Below are positions 1-7,505 of a DNA stretch of 8,265 nucleotides, one piece after another (positions within the stretch are counted from its first letter, which is position 1; each line of letters opens with the position of its first letter). The position numbers and the translations under genes were made by a program. The notes beneath the pieces were generated by a model that saw only the letters and a list, made by a program, of their open reading frames with translations, had not been told where the DNA came from and ran no database searches. The DNA comes from an uncultured Gemmiger sp. (GTDB lineage Bacteria > Bacillota > Clostridia > Oscillospirales > Ruminococcaceae), in contig CAUEKL010000098.1 of assembly GCA_959018215.1 (NCBI GenBank), positions 1 to 8,265 of the forward strand. The letters are read 5' to 3'.

Positions 1-28
1 GCCTGTGCCCGCTGAAGAAGTGAGAGCC

Positions 29-1342
29 ATGCCCGAAACCAAGGAAAAAGCACGCTTCCCTGTGCCCCGTCTGCCTGCCGGGCGGGGCACCCATGCGCCC
101 CGCGTTCCCCGTGTCCTGCTGGTGCCGCCGCCGGAACTGCCGGTGCCCGCCGTACAGGGGGGCGCGGTGGAGACGCTGGTGACCCATCTGATCCGGGAAA
201 ACGAGCGCCGGGGAAAGCTGGACCTGCTGTGCGCCAGCATCCCCGACCCCGACGCCGCCGCCCAGGCCAAGGAATTCCGCCACACCAAGATGCTGTATGT
301 GGCCCGGCCCAAGGGGGCCCGGCGGTACTGGCCCCTGGTGTTCATCGAGCGGTGCTTCGGCATTGCCGCCCCCTATGACCCCTGGTACCAGAAGGTACAG
401 CTCTCCCTGGCGCTGGAACTGCCGCCCCCCGACCTGATCGTGGCCGAAGGGGGCACCCTGACCCAGTGCAGCGCCATCAGCCGGATGTTCGGGCGGCAGA
501 AGTGCCTGGCCCATCTCCACGGGCAGACTTCCTGCAGCCACACCATGGACGAGATCTACGGCGGGGTGCTGGCCCTGAGCGAGTTCATCCGGGACGATTA
601 CCTGAAAACCAGCACGCTGGACCGCAGCCGTGCCTATATCCTACACAACTGCATCGACCTGCAGCGCTTCACCCCCGGGGAACCGGACGAAGCCCTGCGC
701 GCTTCGCTGGGGTTTGCCCCCGGCGATTTTGTGGTGCTCTTCTGCGGGCGGCTGGAGCCGGACAAGGGCATCCACAAGCTGCTGGAAGCCATGTCCGCCC
801 TGGAGGACCCCCGCATCAAGCTGCTCATTGTGGGCAGCCCCTTCTTCGGCCGTACCCAGTCCAGCCCCTTTCTGCGGCGGCTGGAACAGCAGGCCAACGC
901 CCTGGGGGACCGGGTGCGGTTCACCGGGTATGTGCCCAACGAGCGGCTGACCGAATACTATCGCCTGGCGGACCTGGTCTGTGTGCCCACCCTGGTGGAG
1001 GAAGCCGCCGGGCTGGTGGCCATGGAAGCCATGGCCTGCGGGCGGCCGGTGCTGGCCACCCGCAGCGGCGGCATGCCCGAATACCTGGAGGGCAGCCAGG
1101 CCGTGCTGGTGGACCGGGGCCCGGAACTGGCCGGGCAGCTGAGCTGGGCCATCCGGATGCTGTACGAGCATCCGGAACTGCGGGCCCAGATGGGCGCCGC
1201 CGGGGCCGAAGCCGCCCGGCGGTTTTCCCCGGAGCATTTCTATGATACCTTCGTGCACATCGTGTACGATTTTCTGGGCCTGGGGCCCGTTCCCCAAGAG
1301 GGAGAAGGAGGCAATATATGCAGCGACCCGCCGTCTGTGTGA
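29..1342 (+). CDS. Glycosyltransferase family 4 (GT4, GT-B fold)
   Basis: Probable cytosolic retaining glycosyltransferase that moves a sugar from a nucleotide-sugar donor to a glycan or lipid-linked acceptor in surface polysaccharide synthesis. The donor and acceptor cannot be read from sequence. Numbering from the ATG at 29 gives 437 residues. The N-terminal Rossmann half has a Gly-rich loop (VQGGAVETL) and HLHGQ at 162-166. The C-terminal half has GRLEPDKG at 240-247 and the GT4 E-x7-E signature (E325 and E333, in EEAAGLVAMEAMACG), followed by SGGMPEYL. The start is uncertain. The frame is open to the left edge, and GTG codons at 5 and 20 are alternatives. ATG 29 is preferred because a purine-rich GAAGAAG precedes it, and because a different frame reads LCPLKK and stops at 21-23, which could be the tail of an upstream gene. 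Its 3' end overlaps the next glycosyltransferase gene by 25 nt, so the two are probably co-transcribed. The family call is firm; the specific role is unknown. Confidence 0.9.
   Translation: MPETKEKARFPVPRLPAGRGTHAPRVPRVLLVPPPELPVPAVQGGAVETLVTHLIRENERRGKLDLLCASIPDPDAAAQAKEFRHTKMLYVARPKGARRYWPLVFIERCFGIAAPYDPWYQKVQLSLALELPPPDLIVAEGGTLTQCSAISRMFGRQKCLAHLHGQTSCSHTMDEIYGGVLALSEFIRDDYLKTSTLDRSRAYILHNCIDLQRFTPGEPDEALRASLGFAPGDFVVLFCGRLEPDKGIHKLLEAMSALEDPRIKLLIVGSPFFGRTQSSPFLRRLEQQANALGDRVRFTGYVPNERLTEYYRLADLVCVPTLVEEAAGLVAMEAMACGRPVLATRSGGMPEYLEGSQAVLVDRGPELAGQLSWAIRMLYEHPELRAQMGAAGAEAARRFSPEHFYDTFVHIVYDFLGLGPVPQEGEGGNICSDPPSV
1303..1311 (+). promoter_or_regulatory. Strong ribosome binding site inside the GT4 gene
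   Basis: AGAAGGAGG lies 6 nt before the ATG at 1318, inside the last codons of the upstream gene. It is a near-perfect anti-16S match and fixes the start of the second glycosyltransferase. It should allow initiation independent of, or coupled to, translation of the first gene. Confidence 0.8.
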
Positions 1343-2376
1343 TCGTGCCGGTCTGGAACGCCGAGAAAACCCTGCCCCGCTGTGTGGACAGTATCCTTGC
1401 GCAGCAGGTGGAGGGGGGCGTGTGCTGCATCCTGGTGGACGACGGCGGCACCGACGGCAGCGGCGCCCTGTGCGACACCTACGCCGCCAAAGACGACCGG
1501 GTGCGGGTGCTGCACCAGCCGGGCAGCGGGGTGTCCGCCGCCCGCAACGCGGGACTGGGGGCCGCCGACGCCGAGTTCATCGCCTTTCTGGACGCGGACG
1601 ATGCCCTGCGCCCCGGGGCCTTGCAGGCGGCGCTGACCGTCCAGCGCCAGGCCCCCGGGGCCTTTGTGCTGTGGCACTACACCACCGACGAACACTGCAC
1701 CGGCCCGGTGGGCCCCCATGCGGCCACCGCCCAACAGACCGCCCTGGCCCGGCTGTACCTGGACTGCCTCATCGCCATGCCCTGGAACAAGCTCTACCGG
1801 GCAGATCTGGCCCGACGGCTGAAATTCAACAAAGCGTATACTCTTGGCGAAGATTTACAGTTCGTTCTGGACTATATTGCCCTGCTGGAACGGGAACAGC
1901 CCGGGTTTGTCTACCGGGTGCTGGAGGATGCCCTGACCTTCTATGACTGCAGCCGGGAAGGGACCCTTTCCACCAAATATCACGACGATTACTGCGATAT
2001 CTGGCCCCAGCACTTTGCCAAGCTCAACGACATGGTGCTGGCCGCCGGTGCCCCGGACAAGGATCTGCTGCCCCTGTGGCGGGCGGAGGTCCGGGTGTTT
2101 GCGGAAGGGGTGGCGGACATTCTGCGCCGGGACCCCGGCAGCCCCGCCGCCCGCATGACCAAGGCCCGCACCGCCCTGAAAAGCGTCTGGCTGGCCGACC
2201 TGCTGGACACCATGCGGGAAAAGCGGTGCTACAGCCCCTATTACCTGCCCCTGCGCCGCCGCAGCCCCCGCCTCATCGCCCTGATGGCGGAATCCGCCCG
2301 CAAGAACACGCCCCTTTTCGGCAAGCTGGACTGGGGCGGGTATTACCTGCTGGGAGGCAGCTGGCACCGGGCCTGA
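1318..2376 (+). CDS. Glycosyltransferase family 2 (GT-A fold)
   Basis: Probable inverting glycosyltransferase of the GT2 type, 352 residues, soluble or peripheral to the membrane. The N-terminus has the typical VIVPVWNAEKTLPRCVDSIL strand-loop-helix (about 8-27). It is followed by ILVDDGGTDGS, by GVSAARNAGL, and by the metal/nucleotide-binding DxD motif in FLDADD (DADD at 92-95). MPWNKLYR at 154-161 matches a segment often seen in this family after the catalytic loop. The C-terminal third is helical and basic (PLRRRSPRL), with no clear membrane span, so membrane contact would be peripheral. The start is fixed by a strong ribosome binding site, and the gene overlaps the GT4 gene by 25 nt. Together the two look like successive steps in building one glycan repeat, such as capsule, exopolysaccharide or teichoic-acid-like polymer. 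Transcription ends in the hairpin at 2395-2457. The family is clear, but the sugar specificity is unknown. Confidence 0.92.
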   Translation: MQRPAVCVIVPVWNAEKTLPRCVDSILAQQVEGGVCCILVDDGGTDGSGALCDTYAAKDDRVRVLHQPGSGVSAARNAGLGAADAEFIAFLDADDALRPGALQAALTVQRQAPGAFVLWHYTTDEHCTGPVGPHAATAQQTALARLYLDCLIAMPWNKLYRADLARRLKFNKAYTLGEDLQFVLDYIALLEREQPGFVYRVLEDALTFYDCSREGTLSTKYHDDYCDIWPQHFAKLNDMVLAAGAPDKDLLPLWRAEVRVFAEGVADILRRDPGSPAARMTKARTALKSVWLADLLDTMREKRCYSPYYLPLRRRSPRLIALMAESARKNTPLFGKLDWGGYYLLGGSWHRA

Positions 2377-2394
2377 GCCCCTGCCACCGCACGA

Positions 2395-2457
2395 AAAAAT
2401 AACGGCACACCGATTTTTGCAGCTTTGCGTTGCAAAAAGTACGGTGTGCCGTTTTTG
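2395..2457. terminator. Bidirectional Rho-independent terminator between convergent genes
   Basis: The outer stem CGGCACACCG (2403-2412) pairs with CGGTGTGCCG (2442-2451). The inner stem TTTTTGCA (2414-2421) pairs with TGCAAAAA (2431-2438). The apical loop is 2422-2430. A T-run (2452-2456) follows on the plus strand. On the minus strand the A-rich stretch 2394-2402 reads as a U-tract, so the hairpin can stop both the glycosyltransferase operon and the convergent membrane-protein gene. Confidence 0.88.
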
Positions 2458-2470
2458 TTTGTTTGGTTTG

Positions 2471-4453
2471 TCAGGTCAGGGCGTCGAACCGGAGGGGCCC
2501 CACCACCGCCTGGGTGCCGGGATCGAGAGTCAGGGTGAGCACCGAACCGTTACCCGCCTGGGCGTCCAGGGTGACCTGGGCATCCCCTGCCGGGACCTCT
2601 GCCTCCGCCAGCAAGCTTCCGTCGGGGCCCCACAGCTGCAAACGGCCGATGGTGCCGGTACCTGCGCTCTCACAGGTCAGGGTCACACGGGTGTCGGTGT
2701 ACAGTTCCAGCCCGGGGGAGCGCAGGACCTCGCCCCCTGCCGGGTCGGTGTGCAGCCGTCGGTCGGCGTCCATGGTGCCGGTCCAGGTGTACCAGGAGGT
2801 ATTGGGGTAGTCGATGGCCGCCTCCCCGTAAGGCAGGCCCGCGGGCTGGCCGTCCACCAGGGGGGCGCCGTCGGTGCGCAGCACCACAAAATCGGCAGTC
2901 TCCCCGTAATAGGTCCAGTGGCCGGAGATGGAACCCTCCAGGCCGCCGTTTTCGTAGGTCTCATGGGAGCAGACGATGGCGGCGGGGCTCTGATAGGCCA
3001 GGGCGTCGGTGTCGGTGAGGCGGCCGTCCCAGGTGCCCAGCATCCAGCCGCCCTCCCCCATATCCATGAGCATCATGTACCGCCGGGTGGGGTCGAGAGC
3101 GCCGCAGACCTCCGCGATGCTGCTCTCCCCGGCGATGAGCACGTCCTGTACATCCATGGAGCTGATGACCCCGCAGAGTTCCCGCTCTTTGGTGTTCACC
3201 CCGAAGGTGCCGTCCGCCTGCCAGATGCTGCCCACGGCCCCGGTATCCGCCGCCAGCACCAGGGCCGCCATGCCCAGGGTGCCCGCGGCCACCCCCGCCC
3301 GGCGCAGCCGCACCGGCTGCCGCACCAGGGTGGGGGCCGCAAAGGCCGCCAGCACCAGCAGGGGCACAGCGCCCATGAGGTGGTAGCGGTATTCAAAATA
3401 GGGGTCGCCGTAGCGGGTGTCGGTCAAAAGCAGCACCCCCAGATTCCACCAGAAGACGGCCAGCAGGTACTTGCCCGGGGCCAGTTCCCGGGGCAAAGTG
3501 CCGGCCAGGGCCTTGGCGGTATACCACAGGCAGACCGCCAGCACGCCCCCGGCCAGCCCCATGCGCAGCAGGCAGGAGATCCCCGCGGCGCTGAACACCG
3601 GGGTGGCCCCATCGGGCACCGCCCCGAAGAGCCGGAAAAAGCCGATGAGGCAGTTGGCGGCGTTGTCCCGGAGGGTTTCCAGGGAATTGAGGTTCATGGA
3701 AGCGGCGGTGGTCTGGATGCCCAGGGCCTTCTGCAGCCCCAGCCCCAGCAGGGTGGCGGCCACGCTGCCCCCCAGGCAGGCCAGACGGTAGGGGTCGGCG
3801 GTGTTTTTGTGTTTCAGCCAGCCGAAGCCCCACAGGACCAGCACCGGAGCCAGGCCGCAGGCCGCCACATAGATGCCGCTGGAAAAGGCGGTGAGGCAGC
3901 ACCCGGCCAGATACACGGCCAGCAGCACCCAGTCCCGCCGCCGGGGACGGGGCGGGGCCAGCACCAGAGCCACCAGCAGCAGGGGCAGCATGACCTTACA
4001 GGCGTACTGGGAGGCGTTGAGGAAGAGCATGTTCCAGTAGCCGGTCATGTAGAATTCATAGGGCAGCAGCACCGCCAGCGCCGCCAGGGCGCCCCGGCGC
4101 AGCCCGCCGCCCAAACGGTGAACCAGAAAGGCCAGCAGGGCCGCCCACAACACCAGCAGCACCCCGTTGCCGCACCAGAAGGCCAGCACGGGATTGCGGG
4201 TGAGCCCGTAGAAGGGCAGGGCCAGCAGGGTGGTGCAGTCCAGTTCCATGGTGGTGATGTACCGCCAGTGGGGCACCACCAGGGAGCCGGACTCCCAGAT
4301 GGCCATCATGTGGGTGTAGACCTTGGCGGCGTCGTTGTCGATGACCGCGCCTCCGGCCCGCAGGGCCACCGCGCACAGGAACACCACCTGGGCGGCCACC
4401 GCCAGCCACCAGAATCCGGTCCACAGCCGGTTTGCTTTTGTTTGCATTGCCAT
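2471..4453 (-). CDS. Polytopic membrane protein, GT-C-like, with large C-terminal extracytoplasmic domain
   Basis: Function not recognised with certainty. This is a 660-residue protein with about ten hydrophobic segments in residues 12-401 (for example about 14-34, 91-111, 152-166, 176-210, 224-240, 290-312, 327-344, 357-375 and 385-401). A roughly 255-residue hydrophilic domain then runs to the C-terminus without a closing membrane span. The first outer loop carries an acidic motif, VIDNDAAK (37-44), followed by WESGSL. A short motif, FEYRYH (353-358), precedes a late span. This arrangement resembles GT-C transferases of the ArnT/PMT type, which use polyprenyl-linked sugars on the outer face of the membrane. 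That is an inference from layout. The last 80 residues look like a beta-sandwich (alternating hydrophobics). ATG 4453 and ATG 4447 are both possible starts; the AAGGGGAAGG ribosome site spaces better to the second. It is driven by a divergent promoter and converges on the glycosyltransferase pair. Confidence 0.75.
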   Translation of the reverse strand: MAMQTKANRLWTGFWWLAVAAQVVFLCAVALRAGGAVIDNDAAKVYTHMMAIWESGSLVVPHWRYITTMELDCTTLLALPFYGLTRNPVLAFWCGNGVLLVLWAALLAFLVHRLGGGLRRGALAALAVLLPYEFYMTGYWNMLFLNASQYACKVMLPLLLVALVLAPPRPRRRDWVLLAVYLAGCCLTAFSSGIYVAACGLAPVLVLWGFGWLKHKNTADPYRLACLGGSVAATLLGLGLQKALGIQTTAASMNLNSLETLRDNAANCLIGFFRLFGAVPDGATPVFSAAGISCLLRMGLAGGVLAVCLWYTAKALAGTLPRELAPGKYLLAVFWWNLGVLLLTDTRYGDPYFEYRYHLMGAVPLLVLAAFAAPTLVRQPVRLRRAGVAAGTLGMAALVLAADTGAVGSIWQADGTFGVNTKERELCGVISSMDVQDVLIAGESSIAEVCGALDPTRRYMMLMDMGEGGWMLGTWDGRLTDTDALAYQSPAAIVCSHETYENGGLEGSISGHWTYYGETADFVVLRTDGAPLVDGQPAGLPYGEAAIDYPNTSWYTWTGTMDADRRLHTDPAGGEVLRSPGLELYTDTRVTLTCESAGTGTIGRLQLWGPDGSLLAEAEVPAGDAQVTLDAQAGNGSVLTLTLDPGTQAVVGPLRFDALT

Positions 4454-4488
4454 TTCCTTCCCCTTGCCCTTGGGCGATATTTGGTCTT

Positions 4489-4517
4489 ATTTTACCACAG
4501 GGGCCCGTTTTTGACAA
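4489..4517 (-). promoter_or_regulatory. Sigma-A-type promoter for the membrane-protein gene
   Basis: On the minus strand, -35 TTGTCA (4517-4512) is separated by 17 nt from -10 TAAAAT (4494-4489). Transcription would start near 4482, giving a leader of about 30 nt before the ATG. Its -35 box overlaps that of the cysK promoter on the other strand. Confidence 0.7.
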
Positions 4518-4539
4518 ACCCGGCGGATGGGGGTATAAT
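4511..4539 (+). promoter_or_regulatory. Consensus sigma-A promoter for cysK
   Basis: TTGACA (4511-4516), a 17-nt spacer, then TATAAT (4534-4539): both hexamers match the housekeeping consensus exactly at optimal spacing. The start of transcription would be near 4546. The leader to the cysK ATG is then about 50 nt, too short for a T-box or an S-box riboswitch. Strong constitutive expression is expected unless a repressor binds here. Confidence 0.85.
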
Positions 4540-4580
4540 CAGGGAAACCTATGTATTTAGTGGGATTTTTTGCCGTTGAA

Positions 4581-4587
4581 AGGGAGG
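4581..4587 (+). promoter_or_regulatory. Ribosome binding site that sets the cysK start
   Basis: AGGGAGG lies 8 nt before the ATG at 4596. It selects this ATG over the in-frame ATG at 4551, which lies about 5 nt from the predicted transcription start, has no ribosome site, and would add 15 residues foreign to the CysK N-terminus. Confidence 0.8.
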
Positions 4588-4595
4588 GTGCCGCC

Positions 4596-5531
4596 ATGGC
4601 CCGCATTTACACCTCGGTCGATCAGCTGATCGGCCACACTCCGCTGCTGGAACTGACCCGTCTGGAGGCTGAACTGGGGCTGAAAGCCCGGGTGCTGGCC
4701 AAGCTGGAATACCTGAACCCCGCCGGGTCGGTGAAGGACCGGGTGGCCAAATCCATGCTGGACGACGCCGAGGCCAAAGGCATCCTGAAGCCGGATTCGG
4801 TCATCATCGAGCCCACCTCCGGCAACACCGGCATCGGGCTGTGCAGCGTGGCGGCGGCCCGGGGGTACAAGGTCATCATCGTCATGCCCGAGACCATGAG
4901 CGCCGAGCGCCGGGCCCTGATGAAGGCCTACGGCGCCGAGCTGGTGCTCACCGAGGGCGCCAAGGGCATGGCCGGGGCCATTGCCAGGGCGGACGAGCTG
5001 GCCAGGGAGCTGCCCAACGCCATGGTGGCGGGGCAGTTCGTGAACCCGGCCAACCCGGCCGCCCACATCGCCACCACCGGCCCGGAGATCTGGCAGGACA
5101 CCGACGGCGCCGTGGACCTGTTCGTGGCGGGGGTGGGCACCGGCGGCACCGTCACCGGCGTGGGCCAGTACCTGAAAGGCAAAAAGCCCGCCGTGCGCAT
5201 CGTGGCGGTGGAGCCCGCCGACAGCGCGGTGCTCTCCGGCGGCAAGGCCGGGCCCCACGCGCTGCAGGGCATCGGCGCCGGGTTTGTGCCCGAGGTGCTG
5301 GACACCCGCATCTATGACGAGGTCATGACCGCCACCACCGAGGATTCCTTCGCCGCCGCCCGGATGCTGGCCAAACGGGAGGGGGTGCTGGCGGGCATCT
5401 CCTCCGGCACCGCCCTGTGGGCAGCCATCGAGCAGGCCAAGCGCCCGGAAAACGAGGGCAAGACCATTGTGGTGCTGCTGCCCGACACCGGCGACCGGTA
5501 CCTGTCCACCGCCCTGTTCACCGAAGAATAA
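4596..5531 (+). CDS. cysK: Cysteine synthase (O-acetylserine sulfhydrylase)
   Basis: PLP-dependent cytosolic enzyme that joins O-acetyl-L-serine and sulfide to give L-cysteine and acetate, the last step of cysteine synthesis. The 311 residues are normal for CysK/CysM proteins. The N-terminus (IGHTPLLEL, about 12-20) is typical. The PLP lysine is K47 in NPAGSVKDR (41-49). The substrate loop is [10 protein letters not shown] (72-81, with TSGNTG at 74-79). The phosphate-binding loop is GTGGT at 181-185. GISSG at 267-271 lies in the cofactor pocket, and the C-terminal [15 protein letters not shown] is a CysK hallmark. The strong promoter and the close downstream terminator indicate a single-gene unit; no cysE or sulfate-assimilation gene is adjacent. 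Use of thiosulfate or other nucleophiles, as in CysM-like proteins, cannot be excluded, but the NPAGSVKDR and GDRYLST motifs favour CysK. Confidence 0.96.
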   Translation: MARIYTSVDQLIGHTPLLELTRLEAELGLKARVLAKLEYLNPAGSVKDRVAKSMLDDAEAKGILKPDSVIIEPTSGNTGIGLCSVAAARGYKVIIVMPETMSAERRALMKAYGAELVLTEGAKGMAGAIARADELARELPNAMVAGQFVNPANPAAHIATTGPEIWQDTDGAVDLFVAGVGTGGTVTGVGQYLKGKKPAVRIVAVEPADSAVLSGGKAGPHALQGIGAGFVPEVLDTRIYDEVMTATTEDSFAAARMLAKREGVLAGISSGTALWAAIEQAKRPENEGKTIVVLLPDTGDRYLSTALFTEE

Positions 5532-5541
5532 GCGCAACAAC

Positions 5542-5579
5542 AAACAGCCTCTCTCCCAAACGGGAGAGAGGCTGTTTTT
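5542..5579. terminator. Rho-independent terminator shared by cysK and the sigma-factor operon
   Basis: A perfect 16-bp stem (5542-5557 with 5562-5577) surrounds a 4-nt loop (AAAC), and a T-run continues to 5579 on the plus strand. It starts 10 nt after the cysK stop. On the minus strand the hairpin is followed by the T-rich TTTGTTGTTG, so it probably also ends the convergent operon, though less efficiently. Confidence 0.88.
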
Positions 5580-5587
5580 CTGTATGC

Positions 5588-6373
5588 TTACAGGGCGGGG
5601 ATGTCGGCGGCGGCGGTGGTGCCGAAGATGGCCTTTTCCTCCCAGTCCGTGCTGCTGCCGCCCTTGGGCGCCAGGGTCAGGTCATACCAGTCGATGGCAA
5701 AGCCGGCGGCCTCGGCGGCGGATTTCAGGCGGGCAAGGGTCCTGTCGTAGTCGGCCCGGGTGGGGGTGCCGTCCCACAGTACCTGCACCACCACCCGGTC
5801 GGGCACCTTCTGGGTCACCGTTTTGTCGAAGGGGGCATCCAGGGGGAACAGGTCCAGATACCCGGTCACGTCCCGCATGTTGTCGGGGGTCCAGCACAGG
5901 TCCAGCTCTACATCCATGTTCTGGATGTCCTCATAATCGGTGCCGGGCAGCCAGCCGTTGAAAGCCGGGGCGAATTCCAGGTCGGGCAGGGCCTCATGCA
6001 AAGCGGCGCTCAGTTCCTCGGCCCCCTCCTTGCCCTGGCGCACCAGGGTCCAGTTGCGGCCCTCCACCTCCCGCTCTTCCTCCCCCTGCCGGAAGAACCA
6101 GAAGGAGGTATCCACCAGAAAGGTGGTATCGGGGCTTTGCTCGCTCTGCACCCGGGCGTAATAGCGGAACCATTGTCCGCCGCCGCTTTCCAGGATGGTG
6201 AAGGTCTGGCCCGGGTAGGCTTTTTCGGCGTAGGCCAGGGCCCCGTTGTCCGCCAGACGGCGGCTGATGGGGTCGCCGGTGATGCCGTCCACCAACAGCA
6301 GCAGCCCCACCACAATGAGGGCCCCCGCCACCCCGGCCAGAATGCGCAGAGGTTGTTTCTTCCCGGTTTTCAT
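5588..6373 (-). CDS. Membrane-anchored YfjL-like protein, third gene of the ECF sigma operon
   Basis: 261 residues. A short basic N-terminus (MKTGKKQPLR) precedes one membrane span (about 11-28); the rest (about 30-261) should lie outside the membrane. Just after the span comes GDPIS (33-37), then an amphipathic helix and KAYPGQTF (51-58). That order (membrane anchor, G-[ND]-P-[IV]-S, YPG/YPD, beta strands) resembles Bacillus YfjL-like proteins. This is from memory of the family and only moderately certain. No catalytic motif is visible and no lipobox Cys is present. The start is fixed by AAAGGAG (6388-6382), 8 nt upstream. Only 2 nt separate it from the anti-sigma stop, so it is almost surely co-transcribed with the sigma/anti-sigma pair. 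It could sense envelope signals, modulate the anti-sigma factor, or be an effector of the regulon. An open frame continues upstream to 6913, but that part is only the shadow of the anti-sigma gene. Confidence 0.8.
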   Translation of the reverse strand: MKTGKKQPLRILAGVAGALIVVGLLLLVDGITGDPISRRLADNGALAYAEKAYPGQTFTILESGGGQWFRYYARVQSEQSPDTTFLVDTSFWFFRQGEEEREVEGRNWTLVRQGKEGAEELSAALHEALPDLEFAPAFNGWLPGTDYEDIQNMDVELDLCWTPDNMRDVTGYLDLFPLDAPFDKTVTQKVPDRVVVQVLWDGTPTRADYDRTLARLKSAAEAAGFAIDWYDLTLAPKGGSSTDWEEKAIFGTTAAADIPAL

Positions 6374-6375
6374 GG

Positions 6376-6960
6376 TTATTTCTCCTTTCCGGTCTTGCCG
6401 AAGGCATATTTGAAGAGAGAGGCAGCCAGCGCCCCGATGACGCAGAACACAAAGGGCCAGAGCGCCCCCACGGCGGAGCTGAACACAGCCCTCTGCCAGT
6501 TGGTGTAGTAGGGCAGTTCGGCGGCCAGGGTCCAGACGAACCAGACCACCGCCGCCAGCACCGGCACCAGCCGCCAGAGGAAATCGTCGAACCAGCAGAT
6601 GACCCCGCACACCAGGGGGAAGCAGAGCAGGGCCAGGGTGCTGTGGGGGCTGAAGACCACCAGCATGCTGCCCCCCAGCCCCAGGACCAGAAAGCCCAGC
6701 AACCACAAAGTAAGTTTGTTCTGCATCCGGCGCAGAACCCGGCGCTCGTCGGGAACGGGCAGGGCGGGGGCGGCCGGCGTTTCGGTATCTTGCGGGCAAA
6801 GTCCGGGAAATTCCGCCCGGCAGGTTTCGCAGCGGGCCAGGTGTTCTTTGACCAGGGCGGCGCTGTCGGCGCTGGCCACCCCGTCGGCCACCAGAGGTGC
6901 CAGGTCCCGGCACACATCGCAGGAAATGCCGCTTTGCCGCGGCGTGGTATGTTCAGTCAT
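6376..6960 (-). CDS. Zinc-finger (zf-HC2) membrane anti-sigma factor
   Basis: 194 residues. The N-terminal cytosolic part carries the anti-sigma zinc motif H40-x3-C44-x2-C47 (EHLARCETC), with upstream cysteines C14 and C17, one of which is a candidate fourth zinc ligand. A proline/acid-rich linker (about 55-75) leads to four hydrophobic segments (about 83-103, 108-124, 130-147 and 164-187) and a basic tail (FGKTGKEK). In this family the N-terminal domain holds its cognate ECF sigma factor at the membrane until a signal releases it. There is no sizeable extracellular sensor domain, so the signal may be perceived within the membrane or through the neighbouring membrane-anchored protein. The ATG overlaps the end of the sigma gene by 8 nt (ATGACTGA), the usual translational coupling that keeps the two proteins in balance. 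Confidence 0.9.
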   Translation of the reverse strand: MTEHTTPRQSGISCDVCRDLAPLVADGVASADSAALVKEHLARCETCRAEFPGLCPQDTETPAAPALPVPDERRVLRRMQNKLTLWLLGFLVLGLGGSMLVVFSPHSTLALLCFPLVCGVICWFDDFLWRLVPVLAAVVWFVWTLAAELPYYTNWQRAVFSSAVGALWPFVFCVIGALAASLFKYAFGKTGKEK

Positions 6961-7453
6961 TCCAGAGCCCCTCCTTTTGCAGGGTGGATTTGAGCCAGGT
7001 CCGGGTGCGGTGTTCCATGACCCGGGCGCTGTTTTCGGTGATCTTGAGCCGGGCGGCGATCTCGGCGTAGGAGTACCCTTGGGCCCGCAGCATCACCACT
7101 TCCGACGCGGGCGGGCCTTTTTCCGCCAGCAGCTGCCGCACCCGGTCCAGCTTGCGGCGGGCGTCGGCGGTTTCGGCCAGGCGGTCGTCCACGTACAGGC
7201 CCAGCATGTCGTCGTATTCCAGGGTGGGACGGCTGCGGCGTAACTCCTCCAGCCAGATGTTGCGGGCCAGGCCGAAGAGCCACGCCTTGACGCTGCCCTC
7301 CCCCCGGTAGGCGGGCAAACACCGCAGCGCCCGCAGAAAGGTGTCGGCCAGCAGGTCCTCGGCCCGGTGGGGGTCCCGGCACAGATGCAACAGATACCGG
7401 TACAGCGGCGTTTTATAGGTGTTGTACAGGCTTTCCAGTTCCGGTATGGCCAT
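6953..7453 (-). CDS. ECF-type RNA polymerase sigma factor
   Basis: 166 residues, normal for a group 4 (extracytoplasmic function) sigma factor, with regions 2 and 4 only. Region 2 spans about 10-75. It includes AEDLLADTFLRAL (31-43, core-polymerase binding) and GSVKAWLFGLARN (53-65, promoter melting and -10 recognition). Region 4 spans about 115-155, with a helix-turn-helix in SYAEIAARLKITENSARV (128-145) for -35 recognition. An acidic linker (about 78-95) joins them. The start ATG at 7453 has AAAGGAGG upstream at ideal distance. It is the first gene of a three-gene operon with its anti-sigma factor and a membrane-anchored protein, and a candidate ECF promoter lies about 50-70 nt upstream, so it is probably autoregulated. 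The regulon and signal cannot be deduced; cell-envelope stress is the usual theme for this arrangement. Confidence 0.94.
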   Translation of the reverse strand: MAIPELESLYNTYKTPLYRYLLHLCRDPHRAEDLLADTFLRALRCLPAYRGEGSVKAWLFGLARNIWLEELRRSRPTLEYDDMLGLYVDDRLAETADARRKLDRVRQLLAEKGPPASEVVMLRAQGYSYAEIAARLKITENSARVMEHRTRTWLKSTLQKEGLWND

Positions 7454-7490
7454 GCCCAGCCTCCTTTCCGTTTGTTTTTTCGAGCGCTCT

Positions 7491-7505
7491 TGTCATACAG
7501 TGACA
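7491..7505. promoter_or_regulatory. Small inverted repeat TGTCA-N5-TGACA
   Basis: TGTCA (7491-7495) and TGACA (7501-7505) flank TACAG. The repeat sits over the predicted -10/start region of the sigma operon, where a repressor dimer could bind. Five-base arms are short and may be chance. Confidence 0.25.

Noticed and set aside
641..1297. Minus-strand frames opposite the GT4 and GT2 genes (for example 641-1297 and 1855-2367)
   Set aside because: They are composition-driven shadows opposite genes with clear glycosyltransferase motifs; no ribosome sites or domains.
2417..4579. A 720-codon open frame on the plus strand opposite the membrane-protein gene
   Set aside because: It is the antisense shadow of a GC-rich gene: its protein is dominated by Gly, Gln, His and Pro, lacks any domain or ribosome site, and runs through the terminator and both promoters. 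The minus-strand frame has clear membrane segments.
4551..4595. Upstream in-frame ATG for cysK at 4551
   Set aside because: It lies about 5 nt from the predicted transcription start with no ribosome site and adds 15 residues unlike CysK. ATG 4596 has AGGGAGG at 8 nt.
4540..4595. A sulfur-responsive riboswitch or T-box in front of cysK
   Set aside because: The leader is only about 50 nt and contains no terminator hairpin or T-box motif.
6374..6913. N-terminal extension of the YfjL-like protein up to 6913
   Set aside because: The extra residues are an out-of-frame reading of the anti-sigma gene (Arg/Gly/Pro-rich). The ATG at 6373 has a good ribosome site and is followed at once by a normal membrane anchor.
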